A stretch of 64,000 nucleotides of DNA from Moraxella sp. (GTDB lineage Bacteria; Pseudomonadota; Gammaproteobacteria; Pseudomonadales; Moraxellaceae), in contig JAUMYZ010000008.1 of NCBI GenBank assembly GCA_030528385.1, positions 35,780 through 99,779 on the forward strand, given 5' to 3'. The translations under genes were made by a program, and so were the position numbers. This document shows, one piece after another, positions 45,055-53,643 of the stretch (position 1 is the first letter of the stretch; each line of letters opens with the position of its first letter). Below the pieces are notes generated by a model. That model was not told the origin of the DNA and did not search any database. It worked only from the letters and a program-made list of their open reading frames with translations.

Positions 45055-45633
45055 ATGACTGACCAAGTAGCCAAAGCCAAATTTAACAAACCTTTGTGGC
45101 TGATAGGAGTTTTGTTGCTGATGGGAATGCTGGGGTGGTTGTTTTTGCGTCCCACAGTGCCAAAGCAGCCTGCGCCAGTTGCCCAACAAACTGCCAAAGT
45201 TGGCGCGCCCGTTGTGTATCAGACCAAAGATTGGCTGGTGTCCAAACACCAACCCAACGCAAATGGCGACACTTTAAAGGCATTGCTTGGCGACACTGCC
45301 GCCACTGCCGAAGCGCTGGACTTTGATGGCAATTTTGCCAGACAATACCGTTATGCGTCCAAGAGTGAAGCGCCGCTTTACGTGATTGAATCTGATACTT
45401 TGTTTGAGTTGGCTTGGTATTATGCCAGTGCCAAAGACGACGAAACAACCAAGCAGCTGAGTATCAAGCATGCCAAACGCGCCCATCAAGTAACAACCGC
45501 TTTGTATGGCGACAAAGGCGTGGCGTTAATGCAACAGATATTGGACGGCAAATCGCCAAACACAAAAGCGTACCCAAGGTTGGTGCTGGCAAGATGTCAA
45601 GAGTATTTGTGCCAGATTGTCATTAAAAAATAA
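45055..45633 (+). CDS. Membrane-anchored hypothetical protein, 192 aa
   Basis: N-terminal basic segment, one membrane helix (about 14-31) and a periplasmic domain of about 150 aa containing two cysteines close to the C-terminus (ARCQEYLCQIV), which may form a disulfide. I do not recognise the domain. Located 80 nt from divergent aroE and 1 nt before the convergent DUF2799 gene. Function unknown. Confidence 0.65.
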   Translation: MTDQVAKAKFNKPLWLIGVLLLMGMLGWLFLRPTVPKQPAPVAQQTAKVGAPVVYQTKDWLVSKHQPNANGDTLKALLGDTAATAEALDFDGNFARQYRYASKSEAPLYVIESDTLFELAWYYASAKDDETTKQLSIKHAKRAHQVTTALYGDKGVALMQQILDGKSPNTKAYPRLVLARCQEYLCQIVIKK

Positions 45634-46074
45634 CTAAAACCAGTAAAGATAATACGGCAGCAACCACGGTTCAAGATGACCATAGCCATAACTTAGGCGA
45701 TTGATACGCTCGCTGATTTCGTACTGCTGCAGTCCCATGATGTTGGCTTGGTGCAGCGTTTCTAAGTTGTCTTCGCAGACGGCGTTTAGTGTGCGCCCCA
45801 TGCGTCCAAGATTGTAAGCATTGGTTTTGGTGCAGTATTTGTTAAGCCCTTCTTGACGCCCTGCTTCCCAAAGCGCGCGATTGGGCGGATTGTGCCCTTG
45901 ACAAGTGCGGGCATGGCGCAGGATTTTTTGGGCGCTTTCGCCGTTGATGCCGTCTTGATAGCCCACAAGTTTCCAGTCGGTATTTGGACAGTCGTGAGCC
46001 TTGAGCATGCCTGTGCTTAGGCACCCTGACAGGCTTAACAGACTCAAAACCAAAACGATTGATACGCGTTTCAT
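45634..46074 (-). CDS. DUF2799 lipoprotein
   Basis: 146 aa. Lipobox LSGC (lipid on Cys18), then the DUF2799 pattern: CPNTDWKLVGYQDGINGE, RHARTCQ, GRQEGLNKYCT and LGRMGRTLNAVC, with paired cysteines. A family of small outer-membrane-type lipoproteins of unknown function. Ends in an aromatic-rich tail. Confidence 0.8.
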   Translation of the reverse strand: MKRVSIVLVLSLLSLSGCLSTGMLKAHDCPNTDWKLVGYQDGINGESAQKILRHARTCQGHNPPNRALWEAGRQEGLNKYCTKTNAYNLGRMGRTLNAVCEDNLETLHQANIMGLQQYEISERINRLSYGYGHLEPWLLPYYLYWF

Positions 46075-46154
46075 AAGCGTCCCTGATGAAGACGGTTGGT
46101 AGATGATTTTACTCTAACACAAAGTGTGGCAATACTCAAAGGCAAATTTGTGGC

Positions 46155-46322
46155 TCAGGTGGGCGGGTCTTGAGTGTTTTTTGTGCCGTATTTGGCATCA
46201 TAATCTGCCTTTTGTAGTTTATAAATTTCAAAAATGCACAACTCATCACAGCCGTTGTTACAGCATTCGTAGTCTTCGGGTGGCTCGGGCGGCGGCGGTA
46301 TGTCGTCGGATAAATTTGTCAT
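46155..46322 (-). CDS. Oxidoreductase-like domain small protein, 55 aa
   Basis: Short open frame of 55 aa. The sequence opens with a proline/glutamate run (PPPPEPPEDYECC), then CNNGCDELCIFEIY and a Tyr/Lys-rich tail. This is the pattern of the oxidoreductase-like N-terminal domain family (PF09791): PPEPP, three or four conserved Cys and IYxxxLxxYD. The cysteines suggest metal or Fe-S binding, unproven. Divergent from the M48 lipoprotein gene. The match to a known motif is the main evidence that so short a gene is real. Confidence 0.72.
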   Translation of the reverse strand: MTNLSDDIPPPPEPPEDYECCNNGCDELCIFEIYKLQKADYDAKYGTKNTQDPPT

Positions 46323-46470
46323 GATAAAACGTGTCGGTAAAAGCTGTATTATTGGTCAATTGGCTCAAGATTGCAAGTGATGGATGATTTGTGCTTTTTT
46401 GTAAGATGGCTTGCTATTGGTGGTGATTTGATTATAATTCCAATAAATCACTATTTTTAAGGATAATCAT

Positions 46471-47289
46471 ATGTATTTGACAAAATCCTTGTGTGTTGCG
46501 ACATTGACAGCCATGCTTGCCATGCCAATGGTGGGTTGTTCTAGTACCACCACCGCAGGCGTGGTGGGTGCTGACCGCAAGCAACTGCTCTTAGTTTCTA
46601 GTCAAGAAGTGCTTAATTTATCCAACCAAGCCTACCAGCAAACCATCGCCGAAGCCAGACGCGCAGGCGTGCTTGATGTGGACGCTGCGCAAGTGGCGCG
46701 CCTAAAGCGTATTGCCAACAATCTCATTCCCCATACAAGCGTTTATCGTGCCGACGCGACCACTTGGCAGTGGCAAGTACATTCTATCAAGTCCAGTGAG
46801 CTAAACGCTTATGTGCTGGCGGGTGGCAAGATTGTTTTTTATAGCGGCATCATTGACACACTAAAATTGACCGACGCCGAAATTGCAGCAATCATGGGAC
46901 ATGAGATGGCGCACGCCCTAAGAGAGCATAGCCGCGAAAAGATGAGCCGTAAAGTGGCGACAGGCAGTTTGATTGGTATTGCTGCCAGCGCGCTGGGATT
47001 GTCTTCGGGTCAAACAGAGATGGCAAACTTGGCAGGCGCGATTGGTTTGGATTTGCCCCATTCGCGCACCCAAGAATCCGAAGCCGACAAGATTGGTCTT
47101 GAGCTGATGGCGCGAGCTGGCTACAATCCCAATGCTGCCATCAGTTTGTGGCAAAAAATGCAGGCGCATTCAGGCGGGGGTACGCCGCAGTTTTTGAGCA
47201 CCCACCCCAATAGTGGCAGTCGCATTAAACATATCCAAGAATTATTGCCTGCGGTGATGCCTTTGTATCATGCCGCCCCCAAACGTTAG
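46471..47289 (+). CDS. M48-family metalloprotease lipoprotein (LoiP/YggG-like)
   Basis: 272 aa outer-membrane-type lipoprotein: lipobox MVGC (lipid on Cys23), M48 protease domain with zinc motif HEMAH at 144-148 and the third ligand in QESEADKIG about 60 residues later, and the conserved LAGGKIVFYSGI block before the active site. E. coli LoiP is a low-osmolarity-induced protease. AAGGAT-type ribosome site. Overlapped or closely followed by bolA (7 nt), so likely cotranscribed. Confidence 0.9.
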   Translation: MYLTKSLCVATLTAMLAMPMVGCSSTTTAGVVGADRKQLLLVSSQEVLNLSNQAYQQTIAEARRAGVLDVDAAQVARLKRIANNLIPHTSVYRADATTWQWQVHSIKSSELNAYVLAGGKIVFYSGIIDTLKLTDAEIAAIMGHEMAHALREHSREKMSRKVATGSLIGIAASALGLSSGQTEMANLAGAIGLDLPHSRTQESEADKIGLELMARAGYNPNAAISLWQKMQAHSGGGTPQFLSTHPNSGSRIKHIQELLPAVMPLYHAAPKR

Positions 47290-47296
47290 GACGATG

Positions 47297-47617
47297 ATGA
47301 AAACCGCCAATGCCTTGTTGTCTGCCTTGTCGGCACTTGCTCCGAGCCATCTGAGTTTGGAAAACGAAAGCCACAACCACGCAGGCTATTTTGATGGCAA
47401 AGAAAGCCATTTTAAGTTGGTGATTGTCAGCCAAGCGTTTGTCAATCAACGGTTGATTGCGCGCCATCAGAGTGTGTATCGGTTGGCGCATGCTTTGTTA
47501 ACCAGCCAAGGGGGCAGTATCCATGCGCTGGCAATTCATGCGTATACGCCTGATGAGTGGGCAAATTTGCAAAGCGCCCCAGAGAGCCCCAACTGTGCAG
47601 GACAAAACAAAGGATAA
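47297..47617 (+). CDS. BolA-family protein
   Basis: About 106 aa with the BolA fold: L-LENESHNHAGYFDGKESHFKLVIVS and FVNQRLIARHQSVYRLAHALL, then IHALAIHAYTPDEW. BolA proteins pair with monothiol glutaredoxins in Fe-S trafficking and affect shape and stress response. The conserved His pair is in SHNHAG. ATG at 47294 or 47297; AGGA spacing favours 47297. Stop codon meets the start of the next gene directly. Confidence 0.9.
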   Translation: MKTANALLSALSALAPSHLSLENESHNHAGYFDGKESHFKLVIVSQAFVNQRLIARHQSVYRLAHALLTSQGGSIHALAIHAYTPDEWANLQSAPESPNCAGQNKG

Positions 47618-48010
47618 ATGATGAAAAAAGTACTGTTATTGGCGGTGTTTGCTATGGTATTGGCGGGTTGTGCCACCACAGGCAATATCACGCCACAATA
47701 TGTCAATCCTGCCAATTATCAGCAGCACGACTGTCAGACCTTACAGGCCGAAGTGGCGCGTATCGGCAAGCTCGCTGACGACACCAAAAAACAAAATCTC
47801 CCGCTTGCCACAGGCGTGGGCATTGGCATTGCAGGTGGTCGTGGTGGTATTTATCCGACCATCAGCATTGGCACGGGCGTGGGCGGTGGTCAAAGACAAG
47901 CCAAAATCAACACGCTGGCACGCCTTTATGGCGAACATGACGCGATGGTGATGATGGCGCGCCAAAAACGGTGTGCTTTTGCCAGTGGTATCAAAGTCTA
48001 CGGCGAATAA
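47618..48010 (+). CDS. Small glycine-rich lipoprotein, 130 aa
   Basis: Lipobox LAGC (lipid on Cys18), then a mature domain with conserved-looking HDCQTLQAEVARI and a glycine-rich stretch (GVGIGIAGGRGG...) in the middle, ending in a Cys-containing segment (RQKRCAF). Not recognised as a named family, but similar small lipoproteins are frequent in Moraxellaceae. Starts immediately after bolA. Confidence 0.7.
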   Translation: MMKKVLLLAVFAMVLAGCATTGNITPQYVNPANYQQHDCQTLQAEVARIGKLADDTKKQNLPLATGVGIGIAGGRGGIYPTISIGTGVGGGQRQAKINTLARLYGEHDAMVMMARQKRCAFASGIKVYGE

Positions 48011-48108
48011 GGCGTTTATCACATTTGACCAGTCTTGTGTTGGTTTTTTGTGTGCTCTCTTGTAAAATGGCGCTTTGTTCTTAGATAATCTTATTTGTTG
48101 GATACAAG

Positions 48109-48471
48109 ATGTCAGCTATTTTAACTGGCGCTTTGGCGCAGAGCTTGGATTTGGCACAAACAGACCTGATTGAACGAACATGGGCAGACAAAACCGCACA
48201 GTCAGACACGCCCGCGTTGTTTATTGATGTGTTTTTTGATGCGCGGGCGCTGGCGTGTCCTATGCCGCTGCTCAAGGCAAAACTAAATTTGCGCACGATG
48301 ACGGCAGGACAAAGCCTTTACTTGTTGACCGCCGACAAAAACTCACAAACCGACCTTGTGGCATTCTGCCAAAAAAACAACCATCAAATACAAATGTGGG
48401 TCAGTCAAGACACTCAAAATCCAGCAACAATTTATTGCTTTTTGATAACCAAAAGCGCGCAAAAAAACTAG
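48109..48471 (+). CDS. TusA-like sulfurtransferase-family protein
   Basis: 120 aa. The C-terminal 80 residues match the TusA/SirA/YedF fold with the motif CPMPLLKAK, the active-site cysteine at residue 50, and the amphipathic pattern RTMTAGQSLYLLT that follows. TusA hands sulfur to tRNA thiolation and other pathways. About 35 extra N-terminal residues precede the fold. The gene is just upstream of rpoH; whether it is TusA proper or a paralogue cannot be decided here. Confidence 0.85.
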   Translation: MSAILTGALAQSLDLAQTDLIERTWADKTAQSDTPALFIDVFFDARALACPMPLLKAKLNLRTMTAGQSLYLLTADKNSQTDLVAFCQKNNHQIQMWVSQDTQNPATIYCFLITKSAQKN

Positions 48472-48527
48472 CCTTTATGCAGCTTAAGCCGTACAATACT
48501 CGTTTATTTGATAACAAGCCTAAGAAA

Positions 48528-49556
48528 ATGACCAAAAAGCACGACGATTATGATGGCTTTGACCATGATGATGATTATGATGTAGATGAATTGTATGAGC
48601 TTGATGGTGAGCTGGTGGATTTTGATGATGTGGCGTTTAAAGAGCAAGCGCCTATGATGGCGTCTGACGGTGTTGCCGCGCGCGACTTGGTGCCAGCCAT
48701 GCCCACGCATTTGACCGCACCAGGGCTAAATCTGGGAGCGTACATCAATACCGTGCACCAAATCCCCATCTTGACCCCCACAGAAGAAAAGCAACTTGCT
48801 GAGCGCTATTATCATTATGGCGATGTGGAAGCGGCACGTTTGTTGGTGATGAGCCATTTGCGCTTTGTGATTCATATCGCGCGCAGTTATTCGGGTTATG
48901 GCTTGTCCCAAGCCGACCTTATCCAAGAAGGCAATCTGGGACTGATGAAAGCGGTCAAACGCTTTGACCCCAATAAAGGCGTGCGTTTGGTCAGTTTTGC
49001 GGTGCATTGGATAAAGGCAGAGATTCACGAATTTGTCATCAAAAATTGGCGCATTGTCAAAGTGGCAACCACCAAAGCCCATCGCAAACTGTTTTTTAAT
49101 TTGCGCAGCCTAAAAAAATCCAACAACCAACTGACGCTTGATGAAGCCACCGCCATTGCCGAAGACTTGAACGTTACCGTCAAACAGGTGCTGGAGATGG
49201 AAGCGCGCCTGACCAGTTATGATGCGTCTTTTGAAATGCAAGACAGCGATGAAGATGATGGGCGTTATGCGCCGCAGCTGTTCTTAGAAGACGCTGCTGA
49301 CCCTGCTGACGCGGTAGAAGATGCAGACTGGGAAGAAAACACCACCAGCGCCCTAAAAGAAGCCATGCTCACGCTGGATGACCGCTCGCGCGACATTATT
49401 ACGCAGCGTTGGTTGGCAGAACAAAAGTCCACGTTGCATGACTTGGCGGCGGTGTATAATATTTCTGCCGAACGTGTGCGCCAAATTGAAAAGAATGCCA
49501 TGGACAAAATCAAAGAAGCCATGACGCTTGATGGCATGATTTTAGACAGTTATTAG
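48528..49556 (+). CDS. rpoH: RNA polymerase sigma-32 (heat shock) with acidic N-terminal extension
   Basis: Sigma factor of about 342 aa. Regions 1.2 (GLNLGAYINTVHQIPILT), 2 (LVMSHLRFVIHIARSYSGYGLSQADLIQEGN and VRLVSFAVHWIKAEI), the RpoH box (QRWLAEQKSTLHDLAA) and region 4.2 (SAERVRQIEKNAM) are all clear. Compared with E. coli RpoH (284 aa) it has about 55 additional N-terminal residues, very acidic (Asp/Glu/Tyr/His repeats). The start may instead be at 48477 (17 residues longer); neither has a strong ribosome site. Confidence 0.94.
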   Translation: MTKKHDDYDGFDHDDDYDVDELYELDGELVDFDDVAFKEQAPMMASDGVAARDLVPAMPTHLTAPGLNLGAYINTVHQIPILTPTEEKQLAERYYHYGDVEAARLLVMSHLRFVIHIARSYSGYGLSQADLIQEGNLGLMKAVKRFDPNKGVRLVSFAVHWIKAEIHEFVIKNWRIVKVATTKAHRKLFFNLRSLKKSNNQLTLDEATAIAEDLNVTVKQVLEMEARLTSYDASFEMQDSDEDDGRYAPQLFLEDAADPADAVEDADWEENTTSALKEAMLTLDDRSRDIITQRWLAEQKSTLHDLAAVYNISAERVRQIEKNAMDKIKEAMTLDGMILDSY

Positions 49557-49571
49557 GTTGTGGGCGGTCGT

Positions 49572-49943
49572 ATGATAAATTGGTTGCAAGCGGCAGCGGT
49601 CAATTTGGCATTGGCGGTGGCGCTCGGGGCGTTTGGCGCGCATGGATTAAAAAAGTTTGCAGACAGTTATGCGTTGCAGATTTGGGAGACGGCGACGTTG
49701 TATTTGTTTGTCCATGCTTTGGGTTTGTTGGCGCTTGGTGTTTTGCAGCAGCTGCACAAGACAAGTGTCCACAAAGTGGCTTGGGTTTTACAAATTGGCA
49801 TTGTCATCTTTAGCGGCACGTTGTATGCGATGGCGCTGGGTGCACCCAAATGGCTGGGCATGATGACCCCCATTGGTGGCACAATGTTGATTGTCGGCTG
49901 GTTAGTGCTGGTTTTTAAGGTCAAAGATTGGAAACAAAAATGA
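49572..49943 (+). CDS. DUF423 membrane protein (YgdD-like)
   Basis: Small inner-membrane protein of 123 aa with four hydrophobic helices. The motif ALGAFGAHGLKK in the first helix and loop is the hallmark of DUF423; FSGTLYAMALGAPKWLGMMTPIGG follows in the third helix region. Function unknown. Its stop overlaps the thiS start (ATGA), so the two are coupled. Confidence 0.9.
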   Translation: MINWLQAAAVNLALAVALGAFGAHGLKKFADSYALQIWETATLYLFVHALGLLALGVLQQLHKTSVHKVAWVLQIGIVIFSGTLYAMALGAPKWLGMMTPIGGTMLIVGWLVLVFKVKDWKQK

Positions 49944-50140
49944 TTACCGTTACTTTAAATGGTGTGGTTCAACAAACCGACCAAGCCACAGTATTGGCGC
50001 TGCTTGAAGATTTGCAGATGACCAAGGGGCGCTTTGCGGTGGAGATTGATGGCATGTTGGTGCCCAAAAGCCGTCTGGCAGACACCGTTTTGACCGATGG
50101 GCTAACAATAGAAGTGGTGCAAGCGGTGGGGGGTGGTTAG
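49940..50140 (+). CDS. thiS: Thiamine biosynthesis sulfur carrier ThiS
   Basis: 66-aa beta-grasp (ubiquitin-like) protein ending in the Gly-Gly tail (VQAVGGG) that is converted to a thiocarboxylate to deliver sulfur for the thiazole of thiamine. Start MITVTLNG. ThiG, its usual neighbour, is not present: the next gene runs on the other strand. Confidence 0.9.
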   Translation: MITVTLNGVVQQTDQATVLALLEDLQMTKGRFAVEIDGMLVPKSRLADTVLTDGLTIEVVQAVGGG

Positions 50141-50161
50141 AGTGGCAAGGACTAACGGTGC

Positions 50162-50374
50162 TTAGTCGCCAAAACCTTCTAACCATTCTTGTTTGTCAAT
50201 GGTGTACTCAGAAACACAAAAGCCGTCAGGATAATCTTTAAAGCCTTTTTGGGTTAGGGCGTATTGTTTGGCTTGCTCTGCATTGTCAAGACTTGAAAAT
50301 ACGCCCAGACATTTATCATTATCACAGCCAAAAGCATCAACTCTGGTGTGCCACAACATATAAACTGTATCCAT
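50162..50374 (-). CDS. Small protein, DUF7336-like
   Basis: 70 aa. VYMLWHTRVD, FGCDNDKCLGVFSS, AEQAKQYALTQKGFKDYPDGF and IDKQEW form a pattern I associate with the DUF7336 family, small proteins of unknown function often scattered in accessory positions. The chosen ATG at 50374 begins with this block; the frame extends 6 residues upstream. Converges on thiS with 21 nt between stops. Confidence 0.68.
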   Translation of the reverse strand: MDTVYMLWHTRVDAFGCDNDKCLGVFSSLDNAEQAKQYALTQKGFKDYPDGFCVSEYTIDKQEWLEGFGD

Positions 50375-50403
50375 CAAATCAATCCATAACACACATCAAA
50401 TAA

Positions 50404-50429
50404 AAACACCCATCAAAAGATGAGTGTTT
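50404..50429 (-). terminator. Terminator of rpsU
   Basis: 11-bp stem, AAACACTCATC / GATGGGTGTTT on the minus strand (one G-U pair), with a TTTT loop and a following T run. Just downstream of the rpsU stop. Confidence 0.85.
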
Positions 50430-50435
50430 GTTGTA

Positions 50436-50651
50436 TTAGTATTTGCGAACCGTACGCACTTGCTCACGCCATACTTTTTTCTTGTAACGCTTAACAGCGG
50501 CTGCTTTTTTGCGTTTGCGCTCTTGGGTGGGCTTTTCGTAAAACTCTTTTTTGCGAACATCGGCAAGCACGCCTGCTTTTTCGCAAGCGCGTTTAAAACG
50601 GCGGATAGCAATGTCTACTGGTTCATTTTCTTTGACCTTTACTAAAGGCAT
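50436..50651 (-). CDS. rpsU: 30S ribosomal protein S21
   Basis: 71 aa, highly basic, matching S21: [29 protein letters not shown] and the [11 protein letters not shown] stretch. S21 helps base-pair the mRNA Shine-Dalgarno with 16S rRNA. Monocistronic here, with its own terminator. Confidence 0.97.
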   Translation of the reverse strand: MPLVKVKENEPVDIAIRRFKRACEKAGVLADVRKKEFYEKPTQERKRKKAAAVKRYKKKVWREQVRTVRKY

Positions 50652-50826
50652 AATTCACTCCATCTGCAAGACCATGGCATCAATTTGGCTGTATTATTCG
50701 TATATAGCGTTGCGGTCTTGGGGCGCAGGCATCAGCTCAAATTGGGACAAATTTATCAAAACGATAAAGCAATGGCGGATTATAGTGGCTTTTGAGCCAA
50801 AAAACAAGCGTTTTGTGAGCAATGGG

Positions 50827-51741
50827 TTATCTTTTGCCGATTTTTTTGACCAAAATCAGCGCCAACACCACCAAACAGCCAGCAATAAAACCAGTCAGCC
50901 CATTATATAGGTTTTCGGTCAATCCACCAAAAATGCCCGATAAATGAGACAAATGTTCGGCTTGATGGTGTAATATATCCACGCCGTGCACCAAAATGCC
51001 CCCGCCCACCAAAAACATCGCTGCTGTGCCCGCAATGGACAAAAATTTCATCAATTTGGGAGCAAAGGCGAGCAGTAAATTTCCCAATTTTTGGCTGGTG
51101 GCATCAGATTTGTCCACAAGGTGCGTGCCAACATCGTCCATTTTGACAATCAAAGCCACCAATCCATAAACACCAACGGTCATCAAAAGGGCAATGGCGG
51201 ACAGACTGAGCGCTTTCATGGCAAAATTTGCGCTCGCCATCGTGCCAAGTGAGATGACCACAATTTCAGCCGATAAGATAAAATCGGTGCGAATTGCGCC
51301 TTTGATTTTGTCTTTTTCTAGGGCGACCAAATCCACGCTGTCGTCGGCGTTGGCTTCAAGGCGAGCGTGGTGGGCGACTTCGTCGTCTAGGTCGTGGGGC
51401 AACAGTTTGGGGGCAAATTTGTGTAGTACTTTTTCGGCGCCTTCATAGCACAAAAACAGCCCGCCAATCATCAACAAAGGCGTGATGAGCCAAGCGGCAA
51501 TTTGACTGATGGCAAGCGCGGCTGGCACCAGTATCAGTTTATTGACAAAAGAGCCTTTGGCGACCGCCCACACCACCGACAGCTCTCGGTCAGCGCGCAC
51601 ACCCGTTACTTGTTGGGCATTGAGTGCCAAATCATCGCCAAGCACGCCGGCGGTCTTTTTGGCGGCAACTTTGGTGAGTATGGACACATCGTCCAGCACT
51701 GTGGCAATATCATCCAATAAAAGTAACAAACTGCCTGCCAT
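50827..51741 (-). CDS. DUF808 (YedI-like) membrane protein
   Basis: 304 aa, about six hydrophobic helices in two hairpin groups. The opening [20 protein letters not shown] and the motifs [19 protein letters not shown] and [16 protein letters not shown] are typical for DUF808. Function unknown; sometimes linked to envelope or transport. Divergently placed against nothing close; the 175-nt gap to rpsU shows no further gene. Confidence 0.88.
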   Translation of the reverse strand: MAGSLLLLLDDIATVLDDVSILTKVAAKKTAGVLGDDLALNAQQVTGVRADRELSVVWAVAKGSFVNKLILVPAALAISQIAAWLITPLLMIGGLFLCYEGAEKVLHKFAPKLLPHDLDDEVAHHARLEANADDSVDLVALEKDKIKGAIRTDFILSAEIVVISLGTMASANFAMKALSLSAIALLMTVGVYGLVALIVKMDDVGTHLVDKSDATSQKLGNLLLAFAPKLMKFLSIAGTAAMFLVGGGILVHGVDILHHQAEHLSHLSGIFGGLTENLYNGLTGFIAGCLVVLALILVKKIGKR

Positions 51742-51799
51742 ATATCACCCCAGATTTGTATTAAAGTCATTAGTTTAGCACATTTGTTTTGTGTGTTTG

Positions 51800-53488
51800 T
51801 TATTTTTTGAGTGTATTGACGGCGATGGCGGTGCTCAAAAAGGTTTGCCCACTGAGCTCATCAAAGAGTGTGGTTTGTTTTAAAACGTCCATCACAGGCC
51901 CTTTGATTTCGCTAAAATGTAGGCGCTGTTGATTGTCCATCAATGTTTTGTTGAGCGCGCTGAGCATTTCTTGGGCGGACAAATCCACATGATTGACGGC
52001 GGTCATCACCAGCACCATGTCGGTGGCATTGGGGTAGCTTGCATGGATTTGATGGATTTTGTCTTTGATGGTGGCGACGTTGCCAAAGTACAAGCTCTCA
52101 TCAATGCGTATCAAAATCAGGTTGTCAAAGGTTTTGGCACTGTGGCGCAAAATGTTGCGAAAATGGTCGCTGTTGCCAATTTGTCCAAGCACCGCCACAT
52201 GAGCATGGTGCGAGCGATAAATCACCCCAGCAAAACTCATGAGCAGTCCTGCCACCAAGCCTGCATTGAGCCCAAAGACGACGCAGACGACAAAAGTGGT
52301 GGCAAAATTCAGCGCTTCGGCTTTGTCGTGTTGCCATGCGTTTTTGAAGGTGGTGATATCCACCATAGACACCACCGAACTTGCGATGATGGCAGCCAGT
52401 ATGGCATAGGGCAGATGGGACAAATACTCTCCCAAATATAACAAAATTACCAGCACACCCAGTGGGCAGATGACAGATGCCAAGGGTGAATTGGCGCCAA
52501 TGGAGACATTTAGGCTGGTACGAGAAACTCCGCCTGCCACCGCAAACCCACCAAACAAACCGCTGGCAATGTTGGCAAGTCCCAACGCTTGCAATTCTTT
52601 GTTGTTGCTAAAGGGTTCTTGGCGCAGACGGGCGAAGTTGCCTGCAATGGTGGCGCTTGAAATAAAAGCGATCAAAGCAATCAACAAGGCCGAAGGCAAA
52701 AGCTGAGCAATGACATGAAAATGCAGTATGGGCAAACTTGGCAAAGGAAAATGCGTTGGCAAAGCGCCCAGTGTGCGGGTGTCAAGCGTCAGTTGTTTTA
52801 CAAGCAAAGAACCCAGCAGCACACAGATGACGATAAAAAAGCGTTTGCCAAAGGTCATATAACGACTGGGCAGACAGCCCCACAGCCATTTGGGTTGATA
52901 TTTATTAACCATCAACAAGACAAAACTGACGCCGCCAAGTAGGGCGGTGGTCGGGTGAAGCCATTGGGCGGTGTGTGTTAGGTTGTTGGCAATGCTTAGT
53001 AGGCTGTCGCCTATAATAGGTGCGCCAAACAGATGTTTGAGCTGGCTTAGCACAATCAGCACGGCTGCGCCACTGATAAAGCCTGTTGCCACGCCGCGAC
53101 TGACAAACTGCATAATCCAGCCCAAACGAAACCAGCTTGCCACCCACAGCAACACCCCCACCATCAGCGCCAGCGTTATCGCCATTTGGGCGTATTGTGT
53201 GCTGCTTAGACCATAGGCAGACAAAGCGCCGCTGGTCATGATGGCGGTGATTGCCACGGGCCCAACGGCATTGACCGAGCTTGAACCAAGATAGGCGTAC
53301 ACCAATGTTGGCGCGATGGCCGTGTACAAACCCATGACGGGTGGCAGACCTGCCAAAGTGGCATAGCCAAGACTTTGGGGAATGACCAAAACCGCCATCA
53401 TCAATCCAGCATGAATGTCGGTCAGGGCGCTACGTGGGTGGCGCAAAAAAGGAAAAATCCAAGCAGGAAGCAGTTTTTGCCATAGCAT
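51800..53488 (-). CDS. SulP-family anion transporter with STAS domain
   Basis: 562 aa. An N-terminal membrane domain (residues 1-410, about 12-14 helices) has SulP signatures: DIHAGLMMAVLVIPQSLGYATLAGLPPVMGLY, GLANIASGLFGGFAVAGGVSRTSLN. A C-terminal STAS domain (about 435-550) shows ILIRIDESLYFGN and LVMTAVNHVDLSAQEML. Substrates in the family are sulfate, bicarbonate or other anions; which one cannot be read from sequence. Confidence 0.93.
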   Translation of the reverse strand: MLWQKLLPAWIFPFLRHPRSALTDIHAGLMMAVLVIPQSLGYATLAGLPPVMGLYTAIAPTLVYAYLGSSSVNAVGPVAITAIMTSGALSAYGLSSTQYAQMAITLALMVGVLLWVASWFRLGWIMQFVSRGVATGFISGAAVLIVLSQLKHLFGAPIIGDSLLSIANNLTHTAQWLHPTTALLGGVSFVLLMVNKYQPKWLWGCLPSRYMTFGKRFFIVICVLLGSLLVKQLTLDTRTLGALPTHFPLPSLPILHFHVIAQLLPSALLIALIAFISSATIAGNFARLRQEPFSNNKELQALGLANIASGLFGGFAVAGGVSRTSLNVSIGANSPLASVICPLGVLVILLYLGEYLSHLPYAILAAIIASSVVSMVDITTFKNAWQHDKAEALNFATTFVVCVVFGLNAGLVAGLLMSFAGVIYRSHHAHVAVLGQIGNSDHFRNILRHSAKTFDNLILIRIDESLYFGNVATIKDKIHQIHASYPNATDMVLVMTAVNHVDLSAQEMLSALNKTLMDNQQRLHFSEIKGPVMDVLKQTTLFDELSGQTFLSTAIAVNTLKK

Positions 53489-53643
53489 AAAGAGTCCTTA
53501 GGTGTCCATTAGGGTGCTTATCATAGCATTTTTGTGATTTTGGTTACACAAAACAATCGCAGCTGCCATGGTATTTTGATAAAATGAAAGGCAATTTTTA
53601 CAGCATCAGCCGTTTGGTTGTCGTGCAAAATAAGGAAAACAAG

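Noticed and set aside
48255..48527. 91-residue extension of RpoH overlapping the TusA-like gene
   Set aside because: The frame reads the TusA-like coding region out of phase; the tusA-type motif is the genuine reading.
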